DNA from: Rotaria macrura
Taxonomy: Eukaryota; Rotifera; Eurotatoria; Philodinida; Philodinidae
Reading direction: 5' to 3'
Assembly: GCA_900239685.1 (NCBI GenBank)
Contig: OENT01000802.1
Coordinates: forward strand, 1-64,000
DNA length: 64,000 nucleotides
In this document: positions 39,901 through 52,156 of the stretch, one piece after another
How the letters are laid out: the number at the start of each line of letters is the position of its first letter
Numbering within the stretch: position 1 is the first letter of the stretch
Notes under the pieces: model-generated
Databases searched by the model: none
What the model was told of the DNA's origin: nothing
What the model saw: only the letters and a program-made list of their open reading frames with translations
Translations under genes and position numbers: made by a program

Positions 39901-42900
39901 ACGAAATTGTTCGTGGTTGATTCGGGGGTGTTTTCTTCAAATCTTCAACATATGAATTGATAGACACCGAAAAAAACGAAATCTAAAAGTCGTTTTTAAA
40001 TGTTTTAATGAAAAATTCCCCCATAAAATTTCTTTAGCGCCTTTTTCAAGGCATGGTTTTGAATCAGGAATTGCTATTAGTCCCGTTCAGCTCTAGCTTT
40101 CCCCGATGTTTTTTTTATTCTAAAGGTCTCCATTAGAGCTAACTTTTCATCGACCGGATTTTTGATATTTGATTCCCGGACTGAGAAAATTCCTATTTAA
40201 TGTGTTTTTTATACCTAAGCTGGCAGTCATACAGAATAAAATGCTTATCAAAAATAAGCAGAGGGGAATTTCGAAATTCTGTCCGATGAAAAGTTACGCA
40301 CGGAAGCTAGCTTTAATATAAACCTGATCCGACCTCGATAGCTCTGATACTCAGGAAGTTATAACAATTATATCGTGGAAGCTATAAAACAAGCCATACG
40401 TCCAGTTTAGTTAGGTTTATGTGGCTGACAATTTTATCACAAGCGTTTCTTACTAAGCCCATCCATCCATGATAGCTTGAGCTTAAACATATGCTCCAAA
40501 GTCGCAACTCGATTGTGAGTAAGGGGGGGGGGGGTGGTGGTGCTTAAGTTATAACAACATAGAAAACACTCTGAAATTAATATTCAATAAAATACAGTCA
40601 GATCCTAAGGATTATTTGAAAAAGAATTCGCCGTTGCCGATATTACTGTGTAGATCTGTGAATCATTTACTTATTAATCTTAACTTGTCGTAAGATTCTC
40701 TCTAGTGAATCATTGGTGACAAAAAAGATTTTGATTTGAAAACTTTCAACTCACATCGTTCAGCTGATTGTACTTATTATAGACACGACGAACTATTGCA
40801 AATAGAAACGAGCAAGAACAATAAAAATCATTCTCTTTACAAAATGACAACTCTAAACAATACATATTTCTGTTCAATTAGGTTTGATGATGGAAACTTT
40901 CTTTATTCTCGTGAATTATTACTGGATAAAGCTACAACTTATGAAATAACAATAAAAAATCAACTCTATCAATTAGCTATAAAAGATATGTCAGATCGTG
41001 TTACAGTCGAACATATGTGGCAATTCGTTCGAAGTAAAACACCATGTAAACGTCCTCAAGATTTAATTCGTATGTTAGAAACATTACTTAAACAAACGAT
41101 TCGTTCACGTATGGTCTGTATTCGAAATCAATTTTTTGAAAAGAATCAAACATTATACGATGATGGTTTGTATTTTCTCGTTGACAATTAATATATTATG
41201 ATAGATCTTATCTTTTTAAATTTTTATCACGTGTGCAGGGCCATTTCAAAACAGTGGCTTTGCATTAGCTCAAGGTTTCTATCAAGCAATGTTTGTGACA
41301 CAAGCTGGACCAACCTTGACAATCGATACAAAATGTTCATGTTTTTATCGTAATATTGATATGCTTCATTTTATATCAATTTATCTTGGACGAGATATAA
41401 CGATAAATGGTGGCATGATGTCTCGTGAAGAAAAACATGCATTACTAAGAATGAATTGTTTGGAAATAGTAGCTATTGAAACTCGACATACAAATAATAA
41501 AAGTAAAAATAAACAACATAGAAAATAGCATTATTATGTTTGTTTTTGTTCAATTTCGATGTCGATGTTTTATTTTATCTTTGTTTTTTCTTCTATTTTC
41601 AGTGGTTTATAATATTCGAGGTTTTGGCGATAATGCTGATTGTCATCCAGTAACATTAGATGGACCAGATGGTGATTCAAGAAAAATGTCTGTTGCAGAA
41701 TTTCTTGCTGAGAAATACAGAATCAAATTAAAATATCCACGTTTACCAACACTTGAATGTGTCAATAAAGGAGCACTTAATTCGTCCTTTATACCAATTG
41801 AATTATGTTTTGTTGAAGAATGGCAAATTGTAGATCGATCATTGATGTCATCAGAACAGAATGCTGAAAAATCGAAACAGTCTATCTTATTACCTGAAGT
41901 ACGTTTCAAAAAGACCATGGCTATTGCTAATGAAAGAAACTTTAATCATGATCCATATTTACAACACTTGTCAATGAACATTGATACGAGTGACATGTTA
42001 CAAGTGAATGCACGTGTACTTGAACCACCTACTATTGTTTATCGAAATAATCGTGTTGTTTCTGTCACGATTGGAAAGTGGCTGATGAAAGGCAATCAAT
42101 TACAACAAGCTACACGTGTTAATAAAGTAATAGTATCTTTGTTGTCATTTTTCTATCTATTAATTTTATAATAAAATTTTCAATTGTTTCTAGTGGGAAA
42201 TGATTTTAGTCAAAGATGGAAATCGTGAACCAGGCCATATGGATATGCAAAAGTTAAATGAATTTTGTAATATGTTACCAGAAGTAAGATAATACGATTC
42301 AAGAACATTGTTAGATACTTTCAATAGACTTGATTCAATATCAATGATTAGTACCCATGATAACATCATTTTCGCTATACTTATAAACAATATGAATGAT
42401 AACGTACTCAGATCACCACTGTAAATATTCTCGTTATTCAAGATCATAATTGAGTTGTCGAACGTTGAAAAGACTAAAACGTTTTTAGTTATTTGCTAGT
42501 ATAGCCTATCAGTTGTTGAATACACATTAATAAGTTCAAAGGACAGCAGCCAATTTATTTGTTTCTCTCGTTTGAAAATGATCTTAACGCTTTACTCTCT
42601 AGAGAATGATTCCAGAAGATTCGAGGAAAAAACACTTTTAGACATACAGTATGAATTTCTTCGATACGTGAATTGTATGGACAGATTGACTGAATGTTAC
42701 CATCCTTGTAAAGAATAGTTTGACTAACCTGTTCTTGACTTTTCTGGTAATGTTAAGTAGACAACACTGAAATAAATTCTAGTTTACTCGAATGTTGTGA
42801 ACATAGATAGTTTTAGTATATTGTGAAAACTCGTTTTTGTTAAACATACATATTAAATGATCACTGAAAAATATCCATTGTATCATCAACTTCTTAATGT

Positions 42901-45900
42901 GATCAAGTTAATAAAAAGAAAACAAATGTTCATGTAAATCATAGTTCTCATTAAAAATGGTTCCGAATTCATTTTTGAGCCATGTCAACTTTTATTTATA
43001 AAGCAATTGAAAAACTTTCAAGGCACAGTACTATATTCACAAGTAGACATGTTTATTGATATAATTTATGAAAGACTCTCGAGATATATTAACTGAAGTT
43101 ACGAAGCGAAATATTCTTTTCACTAATTGATAGTTCACATACATTTTATCCGAAAAATGATGCATAACACTGTTTATGAATTTCATGCTTCCTTAAGTTG
43201 CTTGCTTAATCTGTTCACAAACATTCATGCTAGTGAACATTCAAAGATAAAGGATTAATTCGTTTGACTGGATGATTTTAGACAACACGACGTTATGGTA
43301 TTCAAATGAATCCTCATTTTCAAACGAAAATAATATCTCATAATGAAATTCGACAATGTGTTCATGATTTGCATGCTAGTGGTGCTAACTTCGGTTTATT
43401 TATATTGATTGGTGATTGCCCAGAATCATATCAAACTATAAAACGCTGTGCATTACAAGAATTCGGTATCATTACACTTTGTAAGATTATGATTGATATT
43501 ATTTTTTCATATGACAAATGTCTTGTTTCGTACTTGTCATAGGCTGTGACTTAGGATCGATTCGGAAACAAAATAATCCTGGCAAACTTGTAAGTTTTCT
43601 TTTTTCTGTTGTTTAGTAAACTAGTTTGTCGTTTTATTGATTTCTCGACTATAAGAATGCTTACATTGAAAATGTTGCTCAAAAGATGAACGCACGCTTA
43701 GGTGGTATAAATTCAACAGTCTCATTTAAGAAAATTTTTATTGACGAATCAAAATCAAATGGTGATGTATTTATGTTTATTGGTGCCGATGTATCCCATG
43801 TTGTTGTGTCCGAACGTAAACCGTCTATAGCTGCTGTTGTTGCAAGTGTATCACCAACATCAACACAATATATTTGCCGTTCAAGTGAACAACGGCCAGT
43901 CAAAGATAAAAAATATTCCTTAGAGGTTATTAAAGATTTTCAATCTATGACACGTGATCTTTTGCATGTATTTGTACAAGCAAATAAACAATATCCAACA
44001 AAAATTGTTGTTTATCGCGATGGTGTTGGTAAGAAAGTCGATTTCGTTTTCAAAGTGTCTTTTCTTTTAAAACAGTTTACGATGTGTTGCAAAGGATAGA
44101 TGTAGATATTGCAATATTATTCACTACAGATACTTTCGGGAGTAATACGAGCTGAAATATAACTAGGAAAAAAGTTTAAAAAAAGAATCAAATTTTATTG
44201 ATGACTAGAACCATTTCTTTACTTCGTCATATTGTGATTATTATAAATTTTTGAAACAACAATACTCTACTATCTTCATTGATATTCTTCATGTTTATCA
44301 AAGATGAATATGCACTACGGCTTGCATATCTGACGTGAGCAAGAACTCATCTATCCATCTATTGATTTCAAGAACCTAAATCTTAGATAGTTTTTCCTTG
44401 TCTACTTGCGAAACATCTCTTGTTTCTCAATCAAAACAGAACGAAATATATTTTGATGAAACAATGGCGTAGGGCTTTGGTGGTACATGACAAATCATAA
44501 CTGCTGACAACTTAACAATGAGTATCTAACACATTTCAACCGATAATAACGGGTGAGCCATAAAGAATGACACTACTTTGTTGTCGCTATTACTTGGTCG
44601 GTTTTTAATGCTATTGGTTCAACTTCTTTTTAAAAAGATTCGCCATTCAATTCTCTACAAACTCATGTGTAAAAGGTTTTTATAAACTATAAAATGGCTA
44701 AGTTCTAAAAGGAAGAAAAAAGACGCGAAAATGGTTCAACTTTCAAGCTCAGCATGCAGTCATATTTGGAATATGTTTCGACAATTTATAAGCAGGCTTA
44801 AATTACAGGAGATACATTTTCTAATATTTTCAAATACGCTCTTTCCGATATCCTTGAAAAAATTTTCTTTGAAACTGGTCTTCGCCTATTAAATAGATAT
44901 TTTCCGAAAACTCGCCCAAAACATCTTAATTTGGATTTTCACGAAAGCCTACCGCTAACAAACCTTTGCATGACTCGAACGAGTGTACAGAAATGTAGTA
45001 TAGTATGTTAACTTTCAAAGAAAAAAGAATCGCCTGAAAAAAACGCTTTTTTACTGAAGGGTATGCATTTTCGTGTAAGCATCAACCACATGAAATGAAA
45101 ATTGAGCTTTTTCGAAAAAGCGATTAATGGATATTGAATTCTTTACTCTTTTTTGTATCAAGAAAACTTTCAATGGCATGAATCTTGTCCAGAACTTGAT
45201 ACTCTTTCATATAGTCGACTTAGGTTTTTTGTAGCTCCCCACGTGGAAAACGGTTTTTAGAAAAAACGTTTCTTGTGCTTGAAAGTTGAAGATTTTTTAA
45301 CCTTTTTTCTTCGTTTTAAAACTTAGTCGTTTTATAGTTTACAAAAATCTTTTACACATAAGTTTGTAGAGAATTGAATGGCGAATCTTTTTAAAAAGAA
45401 GTTGAACCAATAGCATTAAAAACCGACCAAGTAATAACGACAACAAAGTGGTGTCATTCTTTATGGCTCACCGGTTATTAACATACGATCAATAATGGTT
45501 CATGCTAGTATTTGAAATCATTATCCCATTGCACTTCTTACTGATCAATTAAAAGAATAATGACGGAATCTTTCTAAGAAGAAATAAGAATGAAACATGA
45601 TCATATCTGTATTATTAACGACTACAGTCACATCATATTTTCAGTTTTTCTCATTTTTAGATGAAGGACATTTTCAAAAAATACTCGATAATGAAGTTCA
45701 AGCACTTAAAAATGCCTGTATAGGTAAATGAAAATTCTTATTCATAGATTAATCTTATTCTTATATTTAACTAAATAGAGGTGTATGGTAATCGTCCATT
45801 ACCAAAAATAACATTTGTAATAATAAAAAAGTCGCATAATACACGTTTTTTTGCTTCCAATGGTCAACGCATTACAAATATGGCAGCTGGAACAGTTATC

Positions 45901-46426
45901 GATACAACTGTTGTACATCCACGTCAATTTGATTTTTATCTCAATTCTCATGCTGGCGCGCTTGGTACTAATGTTTGTTCTTATTATCATGTTTTGTACA
46001 ATGAAATTGAATTTACTAGTGATGAATTGCAACAGTTAACGTTTTGGGTATGAATAAAAAATAGATAATTCTATTTGCAAAACATTTATAAGAAACGAAA
46101 CAAAAACATATGCATATTTTGTTCAATCTATTATTAGCTTTGTCATACTGATGTACGGTGTACAAAAGCTGTAAAATGTCCAGCTGCTGCTCGTTACGCT
46201 CATACAGTTGCTTATCATGCACGATATTTTGAAAAACAACCATATCAAACAACATCTCAACAACATCATTCAAATCGAGATGCAACACAGTTAATATGAT
46301 TGTTTTATTTTATTTCTTACATTTATATTCTATTCTAGAGATGAAGATGATCTTACTTTGGAAGATATCAAAAGTAATCTGATTATGGTTAATAAAAATG
46401 TTAAAAATATGATGTGGTTTACATAG
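36975..46426 (+). CDS. AGO: Argonaute (AGO clade), slicer tetrad intact
   Basis: Fourteen exons in phase: 36975-37044, 37102-37475, 37564-37694, 40882-41165, 41239-41502, 41603-42126, 42194-42283, 43282-43480, 43543-43589, 43656-44028, 45661-45723, 45779-46047, 46138-46289 and 46339-46426, giving 975 aa. Order: a disordered His/Arg/Pro-rich N-terminus of about 130 residues; N domain (RIKLYTNHFKCNLPDN, YTVHVNVF); L1 and PAZ (FALAQGFYQAMFV, VAEFLAEKYRIKLKYPRLPT, IPIELCFV); L2 (FNHDPYLQHLSMNI, VNARVLEPPTIVY); MID; PIWI. The catalytic residues are Asp706 (FIGADVSH), Glu787 (DGVDEGHF), Asp848 (AGTVIDTTVVHP) and His918 (ARYAHTVAYHARY). GALGTNVCSYYHVL is also typical. It should bind small RNAs and cleave targets. 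The sequence is AGO-like rather than Piwi-like. A 1.6-kb intron with a transposon splits the PIWI domain, and a 3.2-kb intron splits the N domain. Confidence 0.93.
39336..39555. repeat. Imperfect inverted repeat, MITE-like
   Basis: GGTGGCGCTTTTCC near the left and GGAAAGTGAAAAAATGCCAC near the right are roughly complementary, about 220 bp apart, within an Argonaute intron. Too diverged to classify. Confidence 0.25.
40523..40534. repeat. Poly-G run
   Basis: Twelve Gs followed by TGGTGGTG, striking in this AT-rich DNA, within an Argonaute intron. Confidence 0.9.
44544..45480. mobile_element. Long-TIR DNA transposon in the Argonaute intron
   Basis: Termini TAATAAC(G)GGTGAGCC and its inverse GGCTCACCGGTTATTA start inverted repeats of about 200 bp that stay close to identical (both arms contain GCCATAAAGAATGACAC, TTACTTGGTCGGTTTTTAATG and CCATTCAATTCTCTACAAAC). 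TA lies at both outer ends, consistent with a TA target duplication of Tc1/mariner type. The centre (about 44750-45280) has no transposase frame, so the copy is non-autonomous. It lies wholly inside intron 44029-45660. Confidence 0.7.
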
Positions 46427-47389
46427 ATAAAAATTTTAAGCATTTGTTTTGTTTTGTGTTTTTCTACTATTCTATTTAAGAAAAAAAAAGAAGAAGAAGA
46501 AACATCCCGTTGATTATATGAATTATGTTTTCCTTTTGAGTAAAAACTTATCTAACTTGACATAGTGTTCGGTATCTAATATTTATATCGCATATCGACA
46601 CTCGTTTGTTTTGTTGGATATATCTACTCAATTGTTTGTTTTTCTTTTTATTCTGTTTTTTTTAAACATTGATTCTATCAGGTTCATATTCTTGTAATAG
46701 AAAATATTTGAAAAAATTAAACTAAACAAGAAGAAGATGAAATATAACTTATATAATAAAAAAGAAAAAGACTATAGACCAAAAGCAATGGTAAAATTCA
46801 CTTGCACCGTAAGTATTATTCGAAATTTTGAGAATAATATCGTATGTTTTGAAAGAATAGGAATTATAATAACAAGGATTTTATTCGCAAATACGTAATA
46901 CAATAAATGTCGGTTTTGAAAATTAATTTACGACTTTTAATCGATTCTGTCATTTTCTAGATTATTAAAGCTAATATTTTAATCTTTAAATTAACAAATA
47001 ACAATCGATAAGGTTTCGTATAGCTGTATTGTTTTTCAACACTTGAGTTGTTGTGCCTATATAAATGAGATGTTAATAAAATTTTTATTTTTATCAAATT
47101 CTACTAATCACAGGTTTTTTAACTTATACACTCACCTGAGAGAAAATGCACCGAGACAATATAAGATTTACGATACGTAGAAGATAAAGTTGACAATTTA
47201 ATAAAAATCATCTCCAAGAATAGTAAGACACTCATATCAATAACATGGAGTACTATTTATTACGATTGATAACAAAAATATTAAGAGTAAAAAAAAAAGA
47301 TTCAGGATATAAAAAGAGATGATTGCTTACACATCAAATAAATTTATTTTCGTCAAAACTGTACAATTGTCTGATTTGAACACGTAATA
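46427..47389. other. Intergenic; AGO 3' end and thiaminase promoter
   Basis: AATAAA at 46755-46760 is a likely AGO poly(A) signal. A TATAAAA at 47308-47314 lies about 75 nt before the thiaminase start codon. No other gene. Confidence 0.5.
47308..47314 (+). promoter_or_regulatory. TATA-box candidate of the thiaminase gene
   Basis: TATAAAA about 75 nt upstream of ATG 47390, a sensible distance for a short 5' UTR. In such AT-rich DNA a chance match is possible. Confidence 0.35.
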
Positions 47390-48730
47390 ATGAATCATAA
47401 CGAAATCGTTGAAATACTCATGATTTTAATGTTAATCTGTTTCCAAATCGTAGAATCGAAATCCTATTCAAAAATGGCAACGGCTATAGCCGAAAATATA
47501 ACCTTCGATAAACTGCCACAAGGTAGATCACCAAATTATCATACTACTCTTAGTGTCGCTCCATTTCCATATATGCCCGACCGTTGGGATGAGAACAACA
47601 ATCATCTTCTTCAATTCATTCAAAATGAATTTCACGAAGCTCATCCTGGCATTTATCTTACATTGCGTCCGATGAATTCTACGGAAGACTTTTATAATTT
47701 GACCGTTCTCAAAGGACTCTTGGCTTCAGACGAGTCAGGATATGATGTGGTAGAAGTCGATACTATCATTTTAGGTGATCTTGTTGCTGCTGGTCTCATA
47801 ACTCCGCAAACCTATCCAATCTTGCCAGATCAAATCCCTTCCGATTGGCATCCAGCGGCTAGTACAGCTGTTCAAATAAATCAAGCAGTATACGCTTTTC
47901 CTCATCTTATGTGTGCTTATTTTCTTTTTACTCACGGTAATCCAGCAGATAAGCGAGAATTTCTTTCGCTTGACGAACTCGGAAGATATTTGAACAATTC
48001 GTACTATGTTTTTAACATTCCGAATTTAACGTACGGACCATATCGTCTTGTAGGAAATCTTAATTCTAGTTGGGATATAAGTTCTATATGGATCGATAGT
48101 CAACGAGATATATTTCATTCTACATTTTATACAGAAGCAGCAGCTCTTCATGGATATGAACATCTATCATTTCTACCGATGCGTAAGTTTTCTAAACTCT
48201 GTGAATTACCCGGAGGCGTTAACGATTGTCTAGACGGAAAATATGAGGAGAACTATGATGAGCCAGCAAAATTATTTGGTACGTACGCTGCCAGAGCCAT
48301 GTTTGGCTATTCAGAGAGATTATTTCTTATACTGAGGGATGGATCATCAAATAATCTTTTCGATGTAAAAATACAACCATTACCATTAGGATTCGGTGCT
48401 AAACAACCTGTTTTCTTTACTGATGCCTATGTATTTCGACGAAATCTATCCCCAAATAAGTTAGCTGCCGCACAGGCTTTTGTGAATTTTATGGCAACAC
48501 CACGAATGCAAGCAGCTGTTGTAGGAAATGAGGCGTTTTCAGATAAAATTCCATTTCGATATCTGCTTCCTATGTCTCAGAGTACATATAATGAGCCTCT
48601 TCTGGTGACTAATCGTTTCTATCAAGATTATTTTCGAAACTTATATGGCTATTCCTATCCGAATACTGGTCTGTTGTCAGCGCATCTCCATCTGGCATCA
48701 ACTATTCCGAAATATATCAAAGAACAGTAA
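47390..48730 (+). CDS. Thiaminase I (thiamine pyridinylase, EC 2.5.1.2) homologue, intronless
   Basis: A single uninterrupted 446-codon frame. Residues 8-20 are hydrophobic (ILMILMLICFQIV), a probable signal peptide, so the enzyme is likely secreted. The rest follows bacterial thiaminase I, a periplasmic-binding-protein fold: TLSVAPFPYMPDRW at the start of lobe 1; YDVVEVDTIILGDLVAAGLI; VYAFPHLMCAYFLF with the expected nucleophile Cys175; AMFGYSERLF with the expected base Glu309; and QPVFFTDAYVFRRN. The enzyme replaces the thiazole of thiamine with another base (established). Likely N-glycosylation sites (NIT, NST, NLT, NNS, NSS) fit a secreted eukaryotic protein. All neighbours have introns; this gene has none, fitting horizontal transfer from bacteria (inference). 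Not a fragment: both catalytic residues and full length are present. Confidence 0.85.
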   Translation: MNHNEIVEILMILMLICFQIVESKSYSKMATAIAENITFDKLPQGRSPNYHTTLSVAPFPYMPDRWDENNNHLLQFIQNEFHEAHPGIYLTLRPMNSTEDFYNLTVLKGLLASDESGYDVVEVDTIILGDLVAAGLITPQTYPILPDQIPSDWHPAASTAVQINQAVYAFPHLMCAYFLFTHGNPADKREFLSLDELGRYLNNSYYVFNIPNLTYGPYRLVGNLNSSWDISSIWIDSQRDIFHSTFYTEAAALHGYEHLSFLPMRKFSKLCELPGGVNDCLDGKYEENYDEPAKLFGTYAARAMFGYSERLFLILRDGSSNNLFDVKIQPLPLGFGAKQPVFFTDAYVFRRNLSPNKLAAAQAFVNFMATPRMQAAVVGNEAFSDKIPFRYLLPMSQSTYNEPLLVTNRFYQDYFRNLYGYSYPNTGLLSAHLHLASTIPKYIKEQ

Positions 48731-48781
48731 ACTGTTTTTTAACAACGTTCTTTTTTCTTTGTATATTGATTGTATTTTGGA

Positions 48782-48787
48782 AATAAA
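48782..48787 (+). terminator. Poly(A) signal of the thiaminase gene
   Basis: AATAAA about 50 nt after the stop, showing eukaryotic-type 3' processing of the acquired gene. Confidence 0.55.
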
Positions 48788-50590
48788 AACAATAGAAATT
48801 ACCTCGTAATTTAAAAAAAAATCTATGAACTTGAAAGTAAAATTCATCATAAATAATGCATGTGCGTGTGTTTATAATCAAAATATAATGTTTCAATTGT
48901 ATGTTGTAAAATTAACGAAGAAAATAAGTGTTGCATACTAAGTTTCTCATAGAAACATGTTGATGGTTTTTATGGCTTGTAATTTCTATGAATACAAATC
49001 CAGGACTAAATCATTAGTTTTAGTGTAGGAATCACAAACTTATTGAAACTTGTTTCTTCGAAAAAACTTGCAACAAATCATGTATATGCCAAGTATGTAA
49101 AGAAATAAATTTAATTGATAGAAGACAAGTCTAATGTAGACAAATTACTCAAGTGATTTATTGAATATATTCAGTATTGATCTACATTGAATCCTTTGTG
49201 CGAATTTAGTAATCAACAAACATGAGATTGAGAGAACTGTTAACTTTCCAAGCCATTTGAAATACTCTATGAACGTTTCACACAAAAATCAAGTTCATTT
49301 CGATCTTCCGATAAAAAAAACAAAGAACTCGGATTTTCAGCCATTGATCATGGAAGATGTAAGAGAAGAAGAATCTCATCGATTTTATCATCTTGAATTT
49401 TCAGTCATGTTGACGCCAAACAATTTTGTTGTGTAACAACTTTGCCTAACGTAATGAAATGATTGCAAACGATTGTAAAGACTAAAAAAATTTTGAATAA
49501 AAGTATTCATTCGATAGAAAAGTACCCGATGCGGTTGAACAGCAGAGTCGTTTAAAAAGGTCGTAAAAAAACTATACGACGAAATACGATAATCGTATTT
49601 TTGCCGTATTTTTATCTCTTGGATCCAGAAGAAAGACGTGTATTCATCATAAAAGGCGTCATACGTTTGTACCTGGATAGTTTATGACGTTTTTGTTTTC
49701 GATTTCAAATATTTCTCTTTGAATCTTTGTTTTTTTGTTCTCAAATTTTACAATCTACAGATGAAAAGAATTTGCGCAGTCTCAAAACGAAAAGTAAATA
49801 TGTTCTTCTTTTTTTTGCGTAAAAACAATTACGGCTATTAGTAGTCTTTCTATTTTGGTTTTGAAGAGATTGTCAAGGCATTACTTGAACTTAAAAAAAC
49901 AATCATAGACAAAACTATCAGTAACGACGAGCTACATATGTTAGATCAAAATGGAATTATTACCTAAAGAGAGTTATTACAAAACACGCTGGGTCTCTCT
50001 CTCTCTCTCGCGCGCGCGCGCACTGTCCTTTTCCATAATCCACATCACTCTAGCCGTGAATTAGAACCGGTTCGATTCACTAGTCTACCTATGCTATTTT
50101 AAGATTTAACTTGACAGAAAGAAATCAATTGTATACTTTTATTTCGTGATATTTCATTTTCTGTTCTATCGAGTGTAAATAGATGAAAATTTTGAAAACA
50201 AAAATCATTATATAGTAGAAGCACTTGATTCGAAGATCGTAAAAATAAGGCTAAAACAGCATCTTAATATCATTATAATGTTTATAGGCCAAGAGCCTGC
50301 ACTTAAACAGTTAGTATAAGATTAATATGAATGAAAGATTTGTTTGGAACACTTGAAATTAAACATGTTTTCATCGGATATGATTTTGATGCAATCGTTG
50401 TATCGCTTGCCCAGGTCGAGCCGTTTACCATTCTAAATTTAGGATAGCATTCATGCAAGAAATCGAACAGTGGAATATATGTTTCGAAGACACTAAGAAA
50501 ATAGGAAGCTAAAAAGAATAATTACATATTTAAAAAAACTAAAATCTCAGTAGCAGTTCAATCCAGAGATCGAATTCTTTAAAAATAGAA
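48788..50590. other. Gene-free stretch
   Basis: No coding or RNA signal apart from the simple repeat at 49994-50021. Confidence 0.5.
49994..50021. repeat. (TC)n(CG)n simple repeat
   Basis: A TCTCTC run passes directly into an alternating CGCGCGCGCGCGC run, which can form Z-DNA. CG runs are rare in this AT-rich window. Confidence 0.9.
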
Positions 50591-50769
50591 TAGTGATTGG
50601 AATTATTTGATACACATATTTTCATCAAACATGTGATTAATCAATCAGATCACTGCCACTTTGTAAAAGTAAATCTTGGTAAATTTTTCACTTGTTGTTT
50701 TATTTTCATTTCTATCGACTTTCATTCGAGTGATATTTATCTCTATTACGACTATTTTTTTCTAAAAAC

Positions 50770-52156
50770 TATTTTTTATTTCAATCCTAAAAATTTTGGC
50801 CTATTCTGGTTCAAATCAAACATGGCAATGCGGTTACATCAACAAACAGATTTTCAATATGATCGTAGAACAAAATAATATTTCACAAGCGTTTACTAAA
50901 TCTATTGAGATTAATTCATTGATTGATCACTTTAAAACTGCTGATAATTCATGTCATAGTACAGACTTGAATCTACATGACAATTTAAGTTATTAGACTT
51001 AATCACGTTAATTAGAAACATTTAAAATAAATTTTATGATGATACTAGCTCAGTGGTCATTGATTGTGCATATAAATATAGAATTCGAAGAAAAGAACAG
51101 TCTGATGACAGATTGCATATATTTTCATTATCGAATGGAATGGAATCATATATTTTCCATTCTTATGATTGGATGCATCACTAATATGACATGAAAAATA
51201 AGCCATTATTCAAAGGATCTTCCCGTATTGTTTTTCAGTTCTAGTTTGATCAAAGAAGACTAAACAATCTCATTTGAAAAAACTCGATCTAAACGCACAG
51301 CTCGATTTATATTCTTATCAGTTAGTCAGGATTGGTCTGTACTTCTCATGAAATTTCTGTCATTAAGATGTGAAATTCATATCTATTATGTTCGAGTACT
51401 CATTTTTTCGCAGTATCAATATTCAGATAGGAATTATAATATGATGAGTGGCCATCATGAGAAAGTAGCCGCCTATCGGTAAGATAGGAACCAGAATGAA
51501 TCGTAGACCGTAAAATTTGATATTCTCATTGTAACATTTAGTTGTTAAGATGTAATTGAAGGCTTTTACAGAAAACACTTCACACATTTTCTTCTTTATT
51601 ATTTGATCTCATCGCAAAAATATGCGGTGTCTCTACATATTGACTAAAACTCGAACTAATTCTACGAGTAACGAAATACTTTTTGTCACTGCCAATCCGT
51701 GCAACTGTTTGTAGCCTGATGAATCGACACGACTGAGTGCATCTGATTAAAATGTATTTACAATGAAGATCTCAAATCATCAATTATTACCAGTGAAATA
51801 ACTACTCATTCTTTAAAATTATAGCATCAACGTACATTTGTCATGCCGAACGGATTCTTCGGTGAACTCCATGTTTATGGCGATGCTTTTGAATAAACGG
51901 TTATTCGAAAAAAATATTCTAAGCATTGGCATGTATGTATCAGCACAAATCGAAACATTTACAGCTAATTACACGATAACAGTGTAGAACATTCATTAAC
52001 TTCGTTGTTAATATTGACTGGAGGTTCATGAAATCTTAGTCATGGTGATTGTCTCTATGATGCTAGTAAACAAATACGATTCATCTGTCAAAACAACACA
52101 TTCGTAGATAGTCTAATTGAGACAGAACTTCGACATCAGAAAGGTTGCATGCTTTA
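50770..52156 (+). pseudogene. Coding-like fragments, unknown, possibly a decayed gene
   Basis: Three plus-strand pieces look more like protein than their surroundings. About 50770-50996 reads LAYSGSNQTWQCGYINKQIF and on to LNLHDNLSY-stop. About 51824-51895, after acceptor AAATTATAG, reads HQRTFVMPNGFFGELHVYGD-AFE-stop. About 52036-52156, after ATCTTAG, reads SHGDCLYDASKQIRFICQNN and on to KGCML-stop. Each ends in a stop and I could not join them in phase. I recognise no family. They may be relics of one or several genes, or chance. Confidence 0.25.

Noticed and set aside
40736-40881. Open frame before the fourth Argonaute exon
   Set aside because: Splice acceptor CAATTAG at 40875-40881 joins W-FDDGNFLYSREL in phase; upstream residues have no Argonaute similarity.
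51045-51110. tRNA-like A box (TAGCTCAGTGGT) followed by GAATTCGAAG
   Set aside because: No acceptor stem pairing, no anticodon arm and the B box does not fit; not a tRNA.
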